Assembly: GCA_025331445.1 (NCBI GenBank)
Contig: JAIWNE010000016.1
Location: forward strand, 124,001-188,000
Origin: Blakeslea trispora
Taxonomy: Eukaryota; Mucoromycota; Mucoromycetes; Mucorales; Choanephoraceae
Reading direction: 5' to 3'
DNA: 64,000 bases
Part shown: positions 51,470 to 64,000 of the stretch, piece after piece
Position numbering within the stretch: position 1 is the stretch's first letter
Layout of the letters: the number at the start of each line of letters is the position of its first letter
The notes under the pieces: generated by a model
The model's input: the letters and a program-made list of their open reading frames with translations, nothing else
What the model was told of the DNA's origin: nothing
Database searches by the model: none
Position numbers and translations under genes: made by a program

Positions 51470-54400
51470 TTATCGTTTTGCCTTTCTGAACAAAAAGACA
51501 AAGAAGACAAACATGAAACAATTAAAGATGGTATATGCACAGAGAATGCCAAAATCTCTCCATCGGTTAGAGAAAGACCAACCAATTCTTTTCTCGTAGT
51601 AGTCATTGCCAGTTGCATATTGGCAGTAATTGCAAGAACCGGTAGCATCAGGGTTGCCCAGATAACCCGGGCCACCAGATTGAAAGAAGTCAGACATGTA
51701 TTGTTGACATGTTTGACCAGAGGGTGCATTGATTTTGATATAATCATTATCTGAACATTGAACTTGTACACCATCCATCACATTAACAACAAGGCCTTCA
51801 ATGAGATAATGGTATGGATCTAGCCAATACATCCATGAACTCCAGAACCGAGGCATCTGACTGGGTGGCTGAACAATACCAGCAAAAAGAATCAAAATGG
51901 ATGTAAAGAAAGGATTGATCACAGCAGCCATGGGTGGTGTACTAGAGAATGCAGCAATGGTAAAGCCCAAGGAAACAGAGTAGAACAGGAAAACGACGAA
52001 ATGAATGTAAAAGAAACCGATACGATCCGATTCATTTTGTAGACCAGCAGTCCAATAGAAACAGAACAAAAAGATGGTAGCCAGTACAATCAGATATGGA
52101 ATCTCTACCAACAGACACGATAAAGCAAATGGAGCCCAGCCATAGTACTTACTTGCATATTCTCTACGGAACCAGACGCGTTCTTGCATGAATCTTGGCT
52201 GAGCTAAAATGATGAGCGAATTCGACATCAAGAGTGTAGTAAAGACTGAGAACATTCTGTTTTGCATATCAGGAGGGGAATTTCCTAGTTTCCAGAAAGA
52301 AAAGCCTGAAATGAGACCAATAAAGCAGACATTGAATAAACGTCCAAGGTTGTATTGAGGACAACGCCACCAAGAGACATTCATACGCTTGTAGACCAAC
52401 TTGAGCTGTTGCCAGAATGGAAGAGCATAAGTAGTTACTCTTCGATTGACTTCATGGTCTGTAGAAGAATGAATTTGTTCCAATTCTTCTTCGAGTGCTT
52501 TGGCCTCGGGTGAAGCTTTCCAAACCTCAGACCAATCTTGATTAGAGCTTTTTGCTGCAGTACCCGCACCTACACATTCAAGAATATATTCTGCTGGGTT
52601 GGCATTAGGTGAACATTTAGGTCCGTCGTTGCGTTCGAAATATTCAATCATGGTACGTGAATCCTTGCCGATCTCACCAAAATAGGCTGTCTTACCACCT
52701 CGAACGAGTAGCAGTAGATGATCAAAGTGTTCAAACAGGGTAGCAGAAGGTTGATGGATAGTACAGAGCACAGGCCATCCTGCATCAGCAAGCTTACGAA
52801 TAAAGCGAACAATGTTGTAGGAAGATTGAGCGTCAAGACCAGATGTGGGTTCATCCAAGAACAAAAGCTTGGGCTTTCCAACTAACTCAGTTGCAATTGT
52901 GAGACGCTTTCTCTCTTCTACAGAGATACCGGCGCCTTGTTCAAGATCACCAACAAGAGCATCACCAATCTTTGTCATTTCAAGCAAGTCTAGAATCTGT
53001 TCGACATAAGCATCTTTTTCTTCTTTAGGAACTTCAGCAGGTTGGCGGAGATAGGCAGAGAACTGAAGTGCCTCACGTACAGTAGCATTAGGATTATGGA
53101 CATCCATTTGTTCACAATAGCCAGTGATGCGCTCAAAGTCATCTGCAAGCTTTTCTCCATTGAGATAGACATTGCCTTCGACTTTACCAATCGTCTTTCT
53201 GCGAGCAAGCACATCTAACAAAGTAGTTTTACCAGCACCTGAAGAACCCATGAGAGCCGTCAAATTGCCTGGCTTGACAATACCACCTACGTCGGAAAGC
53301 AATTGGCGAGTTCCGCCTTTGACAGGAACAGTGTAGTCAACATGTTGCCATGAAAATGTGGTTCCCTCACTCACAGCTTCCATCTCTTGTTCATCTGTAG
53401 TGGCAACTTGCTGCATAAGCTTTTCATCAGACTCAGCCTTGGGTGCAAGTCCTCGCTTATAAACTTTAGTGACAGAACCTTCTTTCTGAAGATCAACATA
53501 TTCCATAGCAAGTGCTGTAATGACAGTGAAAAATATAAAGAACAGCAAGACAGCCACGAAATTGATCCAGCGCTGCCAAACATAGTAACCATAAACCTCT
53601 GCCAAGTAAGCATCACCCAAGACATAACTTGCTCCAGGTTCAGCACCAGGAATAATACATGAACGATACTGCTGATCAGTATAAGAAGGACCATATGGGA
53701 CGCCCGAGGCACCTTCACAGCTAAACTGAAGATTTCTCATTTCATTCGAAAGCAATGCCTTATAACCATAGGCCAATGGATTGATCCAATAAATCCTAGA
53801 TGAAAATGTATCAGCAAATATGTTTTTTTGGATAAAAACAAATTGAAGAGGGAGGGGCTTACCAGAAGAGCCAAGGATGCATCTGCTTATAAGGAATTTG
53901 ATAACCACAGTAAATCAAACAAGCAATAAGTAAAATACTTGATAGTTGAGATGCTGTGAAGAAAGTAGGACTGACAGAACCCCAGAAACGGAAGAAACCA
54001 TTCATACAAAGGTTGGTAACAACCAAAATGATCATGAATGTAAAGAACTAAAAAGACATTATGTTAAAATTTCGATTATTTTTGGTCGTGTCACAAGTAG
54101 TTCATGTACTTACTCTTCCTGCCTCAAGCACTAAGCCCATCATAAAGTAAACACATATTTCAAAAATGAGGACCTGAACAATGGCTAAAGGAATATCAGC
54201 TACAACAGTAGCAATGTAAAAGGCAGATGGATGGTATAGAGCATAATGTTTATGTTTTTCTAAAACTCTTCGACCTTGCATGAAAGCTATCGAAATTTGT
54301 GCTCAATTAGACTGTATACACATGGAAATAGGCTAAAACTTACATGCTAGTTCTGACTGAGCAATAAGAGCATTAAACAATAAAGAGAATAAGAAAGCGC

Positions 54401-56060
54401 CACCACGTGAGAAAGCACCTGTAGCATCAAGAGGCATCATAAAGAAGCAAGATGCCATAATAAGGCCTTTGACTACAACACCACCATAACGAGAAACTAG
54501 TGCACCTTTGTCACCAAAGATCAACTGGAACTGACGGATAGTGAGTGATTTGACTTGCTGATAGTAAGTAGCAACAAATGGTGAGCGTTTGGAAGTATGT
54601 TTTTGATGGGCTTCAGCCACTGCTTGTCGGAAGGTTTCTGCAGGTTTGTCTTGATTGATCTGATCTTCGTACGCTTGACGTTGGTTTAGCATATCGCTAT
54701 AAAGCTGTGATTCTTGGAATTGTTTCTCAAACTGTACAGCATTCAAGGGCACCTGGCCATCAAAGCCTTCACGTATCTGTCGCTCGTTCATATTACAAAG
54801 ACCTGTCAAAAAGTCGGGTGTTGATTTACGTTCAGGGCAATGAAAGCCCATATCAACAAAGAATTGTTTGGCAGTAGCTGTAGGGCCAAAATAAAGGACA
54901 CGGCCTTCATCCAATACCATGACTTTATCAAATAAATGGAAAATGCTGTCAGATGCCTGATAGAGTGTTGCAATGGTTGTCTTGTTGAATATATCAGTCA
55001 TGATTCTTAGCGATCTAACATAATCCAATGCTGAAGATGCATCAAGTCCTCGAGTGGAACAGTCCCAACAATTGATGGAGCTACGAGTAGTCATTTGCTC
55101 AGCGATAGACAGACGCTTACGTTCACCACCAGAGAGACCACGGACAAAGGCATTGCCGACCATGGTATCCATCTGCTTTGTGAGACCAAGCATATTACCA
55201 AGAAGATACAGAACTTTATCTACAAATTCTTTTTTGGATTCATTGGGAATTCGCTTTCCAGGGGTCTTATTCTTGAGAGCAAACCGAAGTGTTTGCTTTG
55301 TGGTTAGTGTAGGATAATGAAGATCTTCTTCTTCGTTGTAGCAAACTTCGCCTCTGAAATGTTTTCCAAATTCTTTTGCGTCAATACCACCATAAGCTAT
55401 TTCACCCTCAATGTCTGTGTAAGAGGCTCTCATATTAGCAATCACTCGGAGCAAGGTAGTACAACCAGCACCAGGACGACCTAGAACCAATAGCATTTCA
55501 CCTGCTTTACAAAAACCATTGTTGTCTTTGAGGATAGTAAAGTCGTGACCTTTGTGTCTTCCCCACTTCCAAAATTGAACAATGTCGGCAAGGACCGAAA
55601 AATTTGTAGGTATCGCTTTGGCATCAGCACCTAGTCCTTTTACTGTCAAATTCTTCCAAACAACACCCATATTCTTTGGTTTCAATCCTGCTTCCATAAC
55701 TTGGGATTGTCGTTGAGATAGGTATTCAGTCAAATCAAATTCTTGACTTTCCCCCTTCTCTTCATCTGGAGCAACTGCTGCTCCGCTCATGGAAGGTGCC
55801 TTTTGTGATTGTCGTGTCATTTCACGACGTACACTTTCGTATCGTTGCATGGCGCTATCAATATCTACAGCATTGCCGCTCGTTTCACCATAGCCACCTT
55901 CAGTCCGGCGAGTATCTAATCTCTGCATAGGTGCGTTTTCATAATCAAAATAGTCTTCAGACTCATCCATATTTTGCAATTGCTGTTCACGAATGTTATA
56001 ATCATCATCACGATCAGGGTAGTTAGCCCTGTAACCGTGGGATGCTGATGGCATATCCAT
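51470..56060 (-). CDS. PDR-type (ABCG full-length) ABC transporter, copy 1
   Basis: Exons (minus) 56060-54344, 54286-54114, 54047-53863 and 53795-51470 give 1,466 residues in the fungal (NBD-TMD)2 order. NBD1 has the degenerate Walker A GRPGAGCTT (Cys for Lys, about 194) with canonical LSGGERKRLSIAEQ; NBD2 has canonical GSSGAGKTTLLDVLARR (about 874) with the divergent signature SVEERKRLTIA. This asymmetry is normal for the PDR family, which exports hydrophobic drugs, lipids and sterols at the plasma membrane. TMDs show ALYHPSAFYIATVVADIP, IYWINPLAYGYKAL and the PDR-type WMYWLDPYHYLIEGLV. The N-terminal ~150 residues are acidic and probably regulatory. The start at 56060 follows a T-rich leader; an in-frame ATG at 56174 would add a Phe-rich stretch. 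Copy 2 lies upstream in tandem. Confidence 0.95.
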
Positions 56061-57946
56061 TTTGGAAAATTTGTCTTTAACGGTTCTTTTTTTTTTTACA
56101 AATAAAAAGGAAAAAAGAAAGAAAAGATGAAATGCAACGATAAAGTCCCAACTAGTAGATATACTCGAGTACAAGAAAAGTAACTACTGGGTGTGATTAT
56201 AAAGGGGGTGGTTTGCTATGTTTAACACAATTGAACATGAATTATTTTGAGTTGGATTCCATATTTATATATCAAACATCTACATCATAATTACACTTTG
56301 CAGGTACCGATAGAAGGTAATCTAAGATTTGATGTCGTAAGGTGACACGAATGTAGTGAATGATAGTAGCAAATTTTCTTGAGATGTTTTTGCGCGAAAC
56401 AATTAAAGCATTGGACATCTCGGTGTTGCTCTTTTCTTTGCAAGCAAATCTTGAAGTGGGATAGCATTCTTGACGAAAATGAAATCAATTGCATGGATGT
56501 TGTCTAAAATGAAAATCCCTTCTGTTTTCTAAGAAAAAGAAAACTTTACAAGAAAGCAACAAGCAACAAGCAACAAGCAAGGTACAAAGATGAATGGCAC
56601 TTGTATTTAAACAAGACCGAAGTTTATGCTATTCACTTGGTCAACATACACCTTTAAGAGAAAATTAGCTGTTGAGGTCCATTATCGGCAGATTGATCCA
56701 GCAATGGACCAAATAATAAGTCATCTTGCAAGCAACTTTGATAGTTTAATCATCCATAGACACAACTTCCCCATTCTGTTCATACCTTATAGATTCCTTT
56801 CAAATGGATAATCGTTGTTGAGTTTTTTTTTTATCACTGCTTTAATAAAAAGATTATCTGCTCATGTTGTTCGGGTATCAATGTTCAATTCTTCCTTTCA
56901 ATCTGAGTATCAATATGATCAGTAGCATGTACAAAGATCAATGAGGCGTCAATTGATACAGGTGGCAAATGCTATTGTCTAACCAATTAATTCTCACTCA
57001 GCTTCCTTGATACCGAGAACCTTTCAGACATTGACATGCAAATCAGGTTTAGGCCAAGAGTGAGTGGCCTGATGCTTGTATAGAACACTATAGCCATAAT
57101 TATAGCACAAGAGAATGGTAAAAAAATACCCCTTTATTTCGTATGAATGTCTTAAAGTGGAATAATCTTCTTCAAAAGCCTAAATAGTTTTTCCAGTTCG
57201 AGACATAAGAAGCAGAAAACCCAAAATGCCTGTGGGGTATTTTCACAATAGTCAAGCGATTGATAACTACACACTCTATCAGCATTTGCACCCTCAATCT
57301 ATCTACAATGCTATTGTGTTCTCTCTGTTTTTTTATTAAAATAAAGCAGAACAATCCCTTTACATGTGCATAAGAAAATAGCATAAAACATAATCGGTGA
57401 CACATGTGCATCATAATTCTTCAAAAACGTCATGACACTCAAAACATATAGTGGCGAGACTTGAAATCGACGTTGCAGCATTGCTTCTAAACTTTTTATC
57501 CGAGAAATAGTAGTTGAAGTCATAATTGTTATTCAGTCAAAATAGATTCTCAGGCAGAATAAAATAGTTAAAAATGCATAGCTATCAAGGATTATGAATT
57601 TATCTGCTTATTAATTCTTCCAAGAAAGCACAAGACTAGAATCGTGACATCGATGTCATCACAAGGCAAGAGTGTTCAAAGAAGTAATATTGCACAGAGT
57701 TGTTACAAACAAGAATTAGTTTGACACTTGGATGATCACAGAAATGTTGGAAGCAAATGTTAGGCTAACATGACACACCAACCAGATCTCTGATTGATGG
57801 CCCTTACCCAAGGCTGCTTTTTCGGAAGGAACACTATAGATTTTTTTTGCTTCAAGTATGCTCTGTATTTTTCTCACTTTTGAAAAATACACTGTTCAAA
57901 TCATAAAAATTCATTGGAATATGTTCTTTATTTTACAGTAAAAAAA
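56061..57946. other. Intergenic stretch between the tandem ABC transporters
   Basis: About 1.9 kb holding the copy 1 promoter and copy 2 3' end. A CAAGCAA-type short tandem repeat lies near 56,558-56,580. Open frames at 56,626-56,811 and 57,172-57,523 are not recognisable. Confidence 0.55.
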
Positions 57947-60900
57947 TCATCTTCTGCCTTTCCTTCTCCAATAAACCAATACAAGAAAGAGCAAAACATT
58001 GAAAATAAAAAATGCAATTAAAATTCCAAAGTTTCGCCACTTGTGTGAAGCACTCCAACCCATGTTTAGTCGGTAGAATTCTGCACCTGAGGAGTATGTG
58101 CAATAGCCACATTGCTCAGGTTGAACTGCGTTTGGATTGGCCAGATATCCAGGCGCTCCGTAGCTGAAGAATTCTTGAGTGTACTGTTGGCAAGTTTGAC
58201 CAGGAGGCGGCGTGAAGCGAACAAGGTCACTTTCTGTGCATTCTACAGTTACACGAGATAATTCGTTTACAGCTAGACCTTCAATATAATAATGGAAAGG
58301 ATCAATCCAGTACATCCACGAGCTCCAAAAACGAGGCATGGCAAAAGGGCTCTGCATCAAGCCACAGAAGAGGATAAGAATAGATACAAACAGGGGATTG
58401 ATGACAGCAGCCATAGTAGGAAGTTCAGCAACAGCAGCTATATTGAATCCCAAAGTAACAGCCCAGCATATAAACACAACATATGTTACATAGAAATATC
58501 CGCATGCTTCTGAAACATTTGTCATACCGGCTGTCCAGTAGAATCCAACCATGAAAGCAGCAGCAAAGAAGAAGATGTATGGTATCTCCACTAAAACTGC
58601 CGATACACCCCATGGAAGCCAACTATAGTAGCGGGAAGCATACTCTCGACGGAAGTAAGTTCTTTCTGTCATAAATGCGGGTTGAGCAAGAATAATAAGT
58701 GTCATGGCAACAATAAAGGTACAAAATAGCGCAAATATTTTGTTTATCATATCCGAGGAAGAGCTTCCAAGTTTCCAGTAAGTAAAGCCAGTAATCAAAG
58801 ATGTAAACATAATGTTCAAAAACCTCCCTATGTTGTAATCTGATTAAAGTTAGCAGCTGCAATAACCAACAGTTCTCGATAAAATCTACCTGGTGACCTC
58901 CAGTAAGCTAAAGCCATTCTACCATGCACTAGACGGAATTGAGTCCAATAAGATGTCGAGTATGTTCGAGCTTTTCGAGTTGGATTTTTATTAGCATTTC
59001 TTCCGATCTCATTGAGTTCATCGGATAATGCTTTAGCTTCCTTTGATTGCTCCCAGACTTTTGCCCAATCCTTCTGGTTTTTTTTGCCTGCTGTTCCTGC
59101 ACCTACTACTTCAAGGATATATTCAGCTGGATTAGCATCATGAGAGCATTTAGGACCATTATTCTGCTCAAAATAGTCAATCATGGTCCTTGCATCAGGG
59201 CCGATCTCACCAAAATATGCTGTTTTACCACCTCGCACTAGAAAGACAGAATCATAATTAGCTTTTCTTTTGTCTCTTTTTGGTATGTCTATCTTTTTTT
59301 TTCTTCTTACCCAAAAGCAATAGATGATCGAAATGCTCAAACAAGATGGCAGAAGGTTGATGGATAGTACAGAGCACAGGCCATCCTGCATCAGCAAGCT
59401 TGCGAATAAAGCGAACAATGTTGTAGGAAGATTGAGCGTCAAGACCAGATGTAGGTTCATCCAAAAATAAGAGTTGAGGTTTGCCCACCAACTCCATACC
59501 TATAGTTAGACGCTTTCTTTCTTCAACAGAAATACCGAATCCGCTCCCTACGTCGCCAATTTGTGCATCGCCAATATCACTCATTTCTAAAAGTTCGATA
59601 ATCTGTTCAACGTAAGCATTTTTTTCTTCCGTAGATACTTCTTTTGGCTGTCTCAGGTTGGCTGAAAATTGCAATGCTTCGCGTACTGTTACTTTGGGCT
59701 GATGAATGTCCATTTGTTCACAATATCCAGTGAGTCTTTCGAAATCATTCATCAGAACCTCGCCGTTCAGATAGACATCGCCTTCGACTTTACCAATCGT
59801 CTTTCTGCGAGCAAGCACATCTAACAAAGTAGTTTTACCAGCACCTGAAGAACCCATGAGAGCCGTCAAATTGCCTGGCTTGACAATGCCTCCAATATCG
59901 TTTAAGAGATGCAAAGGTCCTCTTTTGAAAGGAACAGTATAGTTGACATGCTGCCAAGAAAATGTAGTACCGTTTGAGACTTTCTCCATATTTTCTGTTA
60001 CTTTTTGTTGGCGATCCTGCCGCTGATTTTCTTCTTCATCTGTACGCGGCTTAGGTGCTTTTCCAGGAAGATAAAGTTTTGTCAATGAGGCTGCCTTGTT
60101 CATGCCACCAAATTCCATAGCAAGAGCAGTGAGTACAGTAAAGAAAAGAAAGAAAGCTACCACAACTATAAAATTAGGTGCCCAGATATAAGAAGGATTG
60201 TAATCCAAAGCCTGTATTAAATAGTTATCACCAAGAACAAAATCTTGCCCAGGTATGCCACCTTGCATAGTACAGACTTTGTGGTTCCAATCAGTATATC
60301 CTGGACCATAGGGAACAGAACCTTGAGGTCCATCACAAGAGTATACTTGGCCTGACATTTCATTTATCAAAAGAACTTTGTATGCATATGCTAAAGGGTT
60401 TATATAATAAATCCTAGAATAAGAATAAGATATCAGTAAGATATACATTTCAAATAAAGAAATAAAAGAGAAATGTCTTTTTTTGCATACTTACCAGAAC
60501 AACCATGGGTGCATCTTATTGTAAGGAATTGTATAGCCTGTATAGGAAGCAATAGCAATCAGAAGCACACCTGTGATCTGAGTAGCCAAAAAGAAACTCG
60601 ACGTGATGGCACCAAAAAATCGAAAGAATCCATTCATACACATGTTCAGAAAAAACAATACAACAAAAAAGGTGAAAAATGCTCCAGCAGTCAATCTCAA
60701 CCCCATCATAAAGTATGCGCAAATCTCATACAAGAGAACTAAGCACAAAAGAAGAGCAAGTCAGAAGTAAGTTTAGGTTAAAAAACCAGACAAAGGCATT
60801 TTCACTACCTTGAACCAAGGCATACGGGATATCCATTATCACCTGTGCTATATAATAAGCGGAAGGTCTGTAAAGCGCATATTGCTTATGCTTTTCTAGA

Positions 60901-62720
60901 ATAGGACGGCCAGTAAGAAAACGCACCTATTTTATACATAAATCAAAACTTGTTGCTGCGCTTATTATTCGGATTTGCTTACTAATTCTGATTGGGATAT
61001 AAAAGAGTTGAATAGTACGCTAAAGAAAAGTGCGCCACCTCTAGAAAAAGCACCACTGCCAGTTAAAGGGAGCTGGAAGAAACATGAAGCAGTGATAAGT
61101 GCTTGAATCAAGATAGTTCCATAACGTGATATTAATGCTTGTGTATCTTTTATGAGCAAATGATGCTGTCTTATGGTGAGAGCTTTGACTTGTTGATAGA
61201 AAGAAGCAATATAAGGTCTTTTCTTTGACGCGCGCTTCTGGTGCTCTTCAATTACGGCGCTTTCGAAGTCTCCGACCTTATTTTCACGCTGCATTGTAGA
61301 TTGATAATCCTCAAGATCTTCTAGCATTTTTTGATGTATGCTGGACTCAAAATATCGTTGCTGAAATTCAGATGCATGCGTTGGTGCAGAATCTTCAAAA
61401 CCTGGCCTAAATTCTCGCTCAAGAGGGTTGCATAGGCCAGTCAAGAAATCAGGAGCTGACTTTCGGGGAGGACAATAGTAGCCCAATTCTTCGAAATAAC
61501 TTTTGGCTTGCTCTACTGGACCGTAATAGATACAATATCCCTCGTCAAGAAGCAACACTTTGTCAAATATGTTAAAGATATTGTTTGAGGCCTGGTAAAG
61601 AGTAGCAATTGTTGTAGTACTGAAAATGTCTGTTATGATTCTTAATGACCGAACAAAGTCAAGAGCTGAAGCAGCATCCAGTCCTCGAGTGGAACAGTCC
61701 CAACAGTTTATTGTGCTTCGTGTGCACATCTGCTCAGCGATAGACAGACGCTTACGTTCACCACCAGAGAGACCACGGACAAAGGCATTGCCGACCATGG
61801 TATCCATCTGCTTTGTGAGACCAAGCATATTTCCCAGAAGATACAGAATCTCGGATACAAAGTCTTTCTTTGACTGACCATCCAAACGCTTCCCGGGGGT
61901 CTTGGTTCGAAGAGTGAATTGAAGTGTTTGTTTTAAGGTCAGAGTTGGGTAGTGCTGATCCTCTTCTTCATTATAGCATACTTGTCCTCTGTATCTTTCT
62001 GCAAAATCGTCTGGATCTATCCCTCCGTAGCTAACATCGCCACCAACATGAGTAAAAGAACCCCTCATGTTTGCGATGACCTTGAGAAAACTTGTACATC
62101 CAGCTCCAGGTCGACCTAATACTAGTAGCATCTCTCCGTCTCTACAACATCCTGTAACATTATGCAGAATATGTTTTGTACTCATGTCTGGTTTCGTGAA
62201 AAGTCTCCAGAAGCATACTACTTTCATAATATTACTGATAACTGTGGGAATAGTGAAAGCGTCAGCGCCAAGTCCCTATTTTTAATCATGACATAAGTAC
62301 TCGTTGCTCAACCAATGTATTGATCATAGAACCTACTTCTACATGAAGGTTCTTCCAAGAGACCCCAAGTTGCTTTTTCTTTTTGCCACTCTCATCAATC
62401 TGTCGGGATATACCATGTAGAAACTCATCCAAATTGAATATATCTTCATCCGATTGGCTTTCATCAGCTATAGTTTCGTCAGTTCGACTTCTTTGACTAA
62501 GCTCTCTCTTGAGATTTGCATATTGTTGCTTAGCATCTGTTTTACTTTAGTTTCAACCGACTATACAGCTTGCTGCTTGTATTGTACCTGCTATGTTTAC
62601 TTCATTTGCATCTGATTCTCCAAAGGCATCATTACTAGCATTATTCTTTGGTAATGCAGTGTCAGATGAAGATGATGCGTTTGATTGCTCTGTGCCTGCT
62701 AATTCGGTTTTTTCGTTCAT
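57947..62720 (-). CDS. PDR-type (ABCG full-length) ABC transporter, copy 2
   Basis: Exons (minus) 62720-62588, 62536-62337, 62275-60983, 60926-60809, 60738-60495, 60413-59311, 59237-58890 and 58827-57947 give 1,439 residues. The organisation is as in copy 1: NBD1 GRPGAGCTS (about 164) and LSGGERKRLSIAEQ, NBD2 GSSGAGKTTLLDVLARR (about 848) and SVEERKRLTIG, paired TMDs (YRPSAYYIAQVIMDIP, WMYWIDPFHYYIEGLAV). It has seven introns against three in copy 1. The splice sites at TMD1 exit (WLFW|IYYINP) are shared, while the intron at copy 1 54048-54113 is absent here. A probable plasma-membrane exporter; substrate unknown. Three patches are nearly identical in DNA to copy 1 despite wider divergence. 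The first two exons (a short acidic leader) are the least certain part. Confidence 0.93.
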
Positions 62721-63295
62721 GAAGTTCGAAAAATAAGATAGCTAAGAGCAAGGATAAAGAACGCAATTTTAAAAGAATGAAAAACGGCGTTTATAAACGT
62801 TCTTTAGCTTCATGGGTTATACATAGCCAATCCTTTATTGGGTATTTGCACAGCACAGCAGGTTATTATCTGGTTTCTTAAGCTGGCGTATTCTGAACGT
62901 ACTTTTATCTATCGATTCAATGCGCCTTGCCTGACAGCAATCCATACACACATTTTTTTATATCAATTAGGTCCGTTGACAATAACTCTCCATGCTTTCC
63001 GTTTATTCATAATATTATGTTTGTATGAAACATACTAAATTTTGCATGAACTTTTTCGGGCAATTTTATCCGTCCTCGCGTAGACTTTTTCCGCGTCAGA
63101 ATATAGAAACAGAACACACATGCGAATGCTGAGGTTTAGGATAATTTATTATTTTATACATAGAGGGGAATCTGAGAGACTTAAACGGGTAGTTGAATAC
63201 TATATGACAAGTGATTGATAAATCGTAAATAAAATATGTATGTATGTATGTGTATATATAAGAGGGCATGTTGAATACAATGATAAACAGAGTGT
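62721..63295. other. Intergenic stretch upstream of ABC copy 2
   Basis: 575 bp holding the copy 2 promoter and the 3' end of the MTHFR gene, with a TATG/TGTA short repeat near 63,236-63,256. No gene seen. Confidence 0.6.
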
Positions 63296-64000
63296 TTATC
63301 GAGCAATGGCATTTGACTGCAGTAATTTGCGAGAAATTTCGCCATCAATTTCCAGATCAAATAGTCTCCAAATAGCATTGTCATCTTGGAAATCATTATG
63401 AACAATGTTGATCAAATACCAGTTGTCACTAATGTCCAAAATCAATTCGGCAGATTGACTCTCACGTTCATAAACGCGAGCCCACTGTTTCCAGAGTTCG
63501 AATGCTTCATCCTTCCATGCAGTAAAAGCAACAGCTTCAACAATAGTAGGCTGAACGACTTCTTTGCCAGGGAAGACACCCCAAGTAACAGCATTAGGCT
63601 CATCAGTTTGAGTATTTGTACGAAGATCGCCTTGCTTGTTGATGGCATAGTAAGTAACTTGACTGTCTTTGCCAACTTTTTCTAGTAATTCGTCTAGTTT
63701 CTTGGGAGAAACAAAGAATTCGAGATATGCTTTTTGGAATACATAGCCATTCTTAGGACCCCAGCCGTAGATAGGATCAGAGCTCTTAGCGCCGTTGACA
63801 GCAGGTTGAGAGTTGATGGTCAGATAGCCTAGTAAGTTGATTGCAGCCAAACGTTGACGAATGACATCGGTTTCAGGATCAAGTTGCTGTGCGCTCCATG
63901 GGATACCAGCAATTTGTCCTTTACAGTATTGAGCAAAAGTTTGGGCAACGTCATCAATAGTAGTAGGATTACCCCACATTTGGAGACATTGCTCAGCAGA
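63296..64000 (-). CDS. Methylenetetrahydrofolate reductase, C-terminal part (5' outside window)
   Basis: An open frame runs from the window edge to TAA at 63298-63296, giving 234 residues of a partial protein. Features include EQCLQMWGNPTTIDDV, INSQPAVNG, YGWGPKNGYVFQKAYLEFF, EPNAVTWGVFPGKEVVQPTI and EAVAFTAWKDEAFELWKQWARVYE, the conserved C-terminal regulatory domain of eukaryotic MTHFR. The enzyme reduces 5,10-methylene-THF to 5-methyl-THF for methionine synthesis; this domain binds S-adenosylmethionine as allosteric inhibitor in eukaryotes. The catalytic TIM barrel lies beyond position 64000. No intron is needed in the visible part. Whether it is the MET12- or MET13-type paralogue cannot be decided here. 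Confidence 0.95.
   Translation of the reverse strand, partial: SAEQCLQMWGNPTTIDDVAQTFAQYCKGQIAGIPWSAQQLDPETDVIRQRLAAINLLGYLTINSQPAVNGAKSSDPIYGWGPKNGYVFQKAYLEFFVSPKKLDELLEKVGKDSQVTYYAINKQGDLRTNTQTDEPNAVTWGVFPGKEVVQPTIVEAVAFTAWKDEAFELWKQWARVYERESQSAELILDISDNWYLINIVHNDFQDDNAIWRLFDLEIDGEISRKLLQSNAIAR

Noticed and set aside
56061..56174. N-terminal membrane segment on ABC copy 1
   Set aside because: This Phe/Leu stretch is a translated T-rich leader; PDR proteins start with an acidic cytosolic region as found from 56060.
57172..57523. Overlapping minus-strand frames between the ABC genes
   Set aside because: Short, unrecognised and without splice partners; may be chance.

Overview
The window is eukaryotic and looks like a filamentous fungus of the Mucorales (Mucoromycota). 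Genes carry many short introns of about 45-90 bp with GTAAGT-like donors, intergenic DNA is AT-rich with long A/T homopolymers, and the gene set includes a Mucoromycota-specific gellin plus SMCR8, which I recall as absent from Dikarya. I rebuilt the gene models by hand from splice signals; each multi-exon model closes in frame, but no transcript data were available.

Layout. 1-12,814 (-): a giant gellin (wound-gelation protein, at least 4,078 residues, 3' end outside the window). 12.8-17.0 kb: no gene seen. 17.0-21.2 kb (+): DBP2/p68 RNA helicase with a long late intron, ATP23 mitochondrial protease, YOP1/REEP ER-shaping protein. 21.6-25.6 kb (+): SMCR8-like DENN protein and a C2H2 zinc-finger protein. 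25.6-27.7 kb (-): GTPBP1-type translational GTPase, convergent with the zinc-finger gene. 28.3-33.2 kb: a locus with a 1,337-residue Fanzor (eukaryotic TnpB-like RNA-guided nuclease) whose RuvC residues are all present, with hairpins at its stop codon and candidate terminal inverted repeats next to TTAA. 33.3-38.7 kb (+): NOT4 (CCR4-NOT ubiquitin ligase) and an endophilin-like BAR-SH3 protein. 38.7-50.7 kb is gene-poor, with an unrecognised Ser/Pro-rich protein and a degenerate pseudokinase, both on the minus strand. 50.7 kb (+): QCR8 of respiratory complex III. 51.5-62.7 kb (-): two tandem PDR-type ABC transporters sharing nearly identical patches. 63.3-64.0 kb (-): the C-terminal part of methylenetetrahydrofolate reductase.

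Most genes are unrelated housekeeping neighbours. The linked groups are the tandem ABC pair (duplication with probable gene conversion) and the Fanzor locus (mobile-element-like). The strongest leads are the Fanzor locus, the modular gellin with recurrent phase-1 introns, the DBP2 intron, the SMCR8 orthologue and the ABC conversion tracts.
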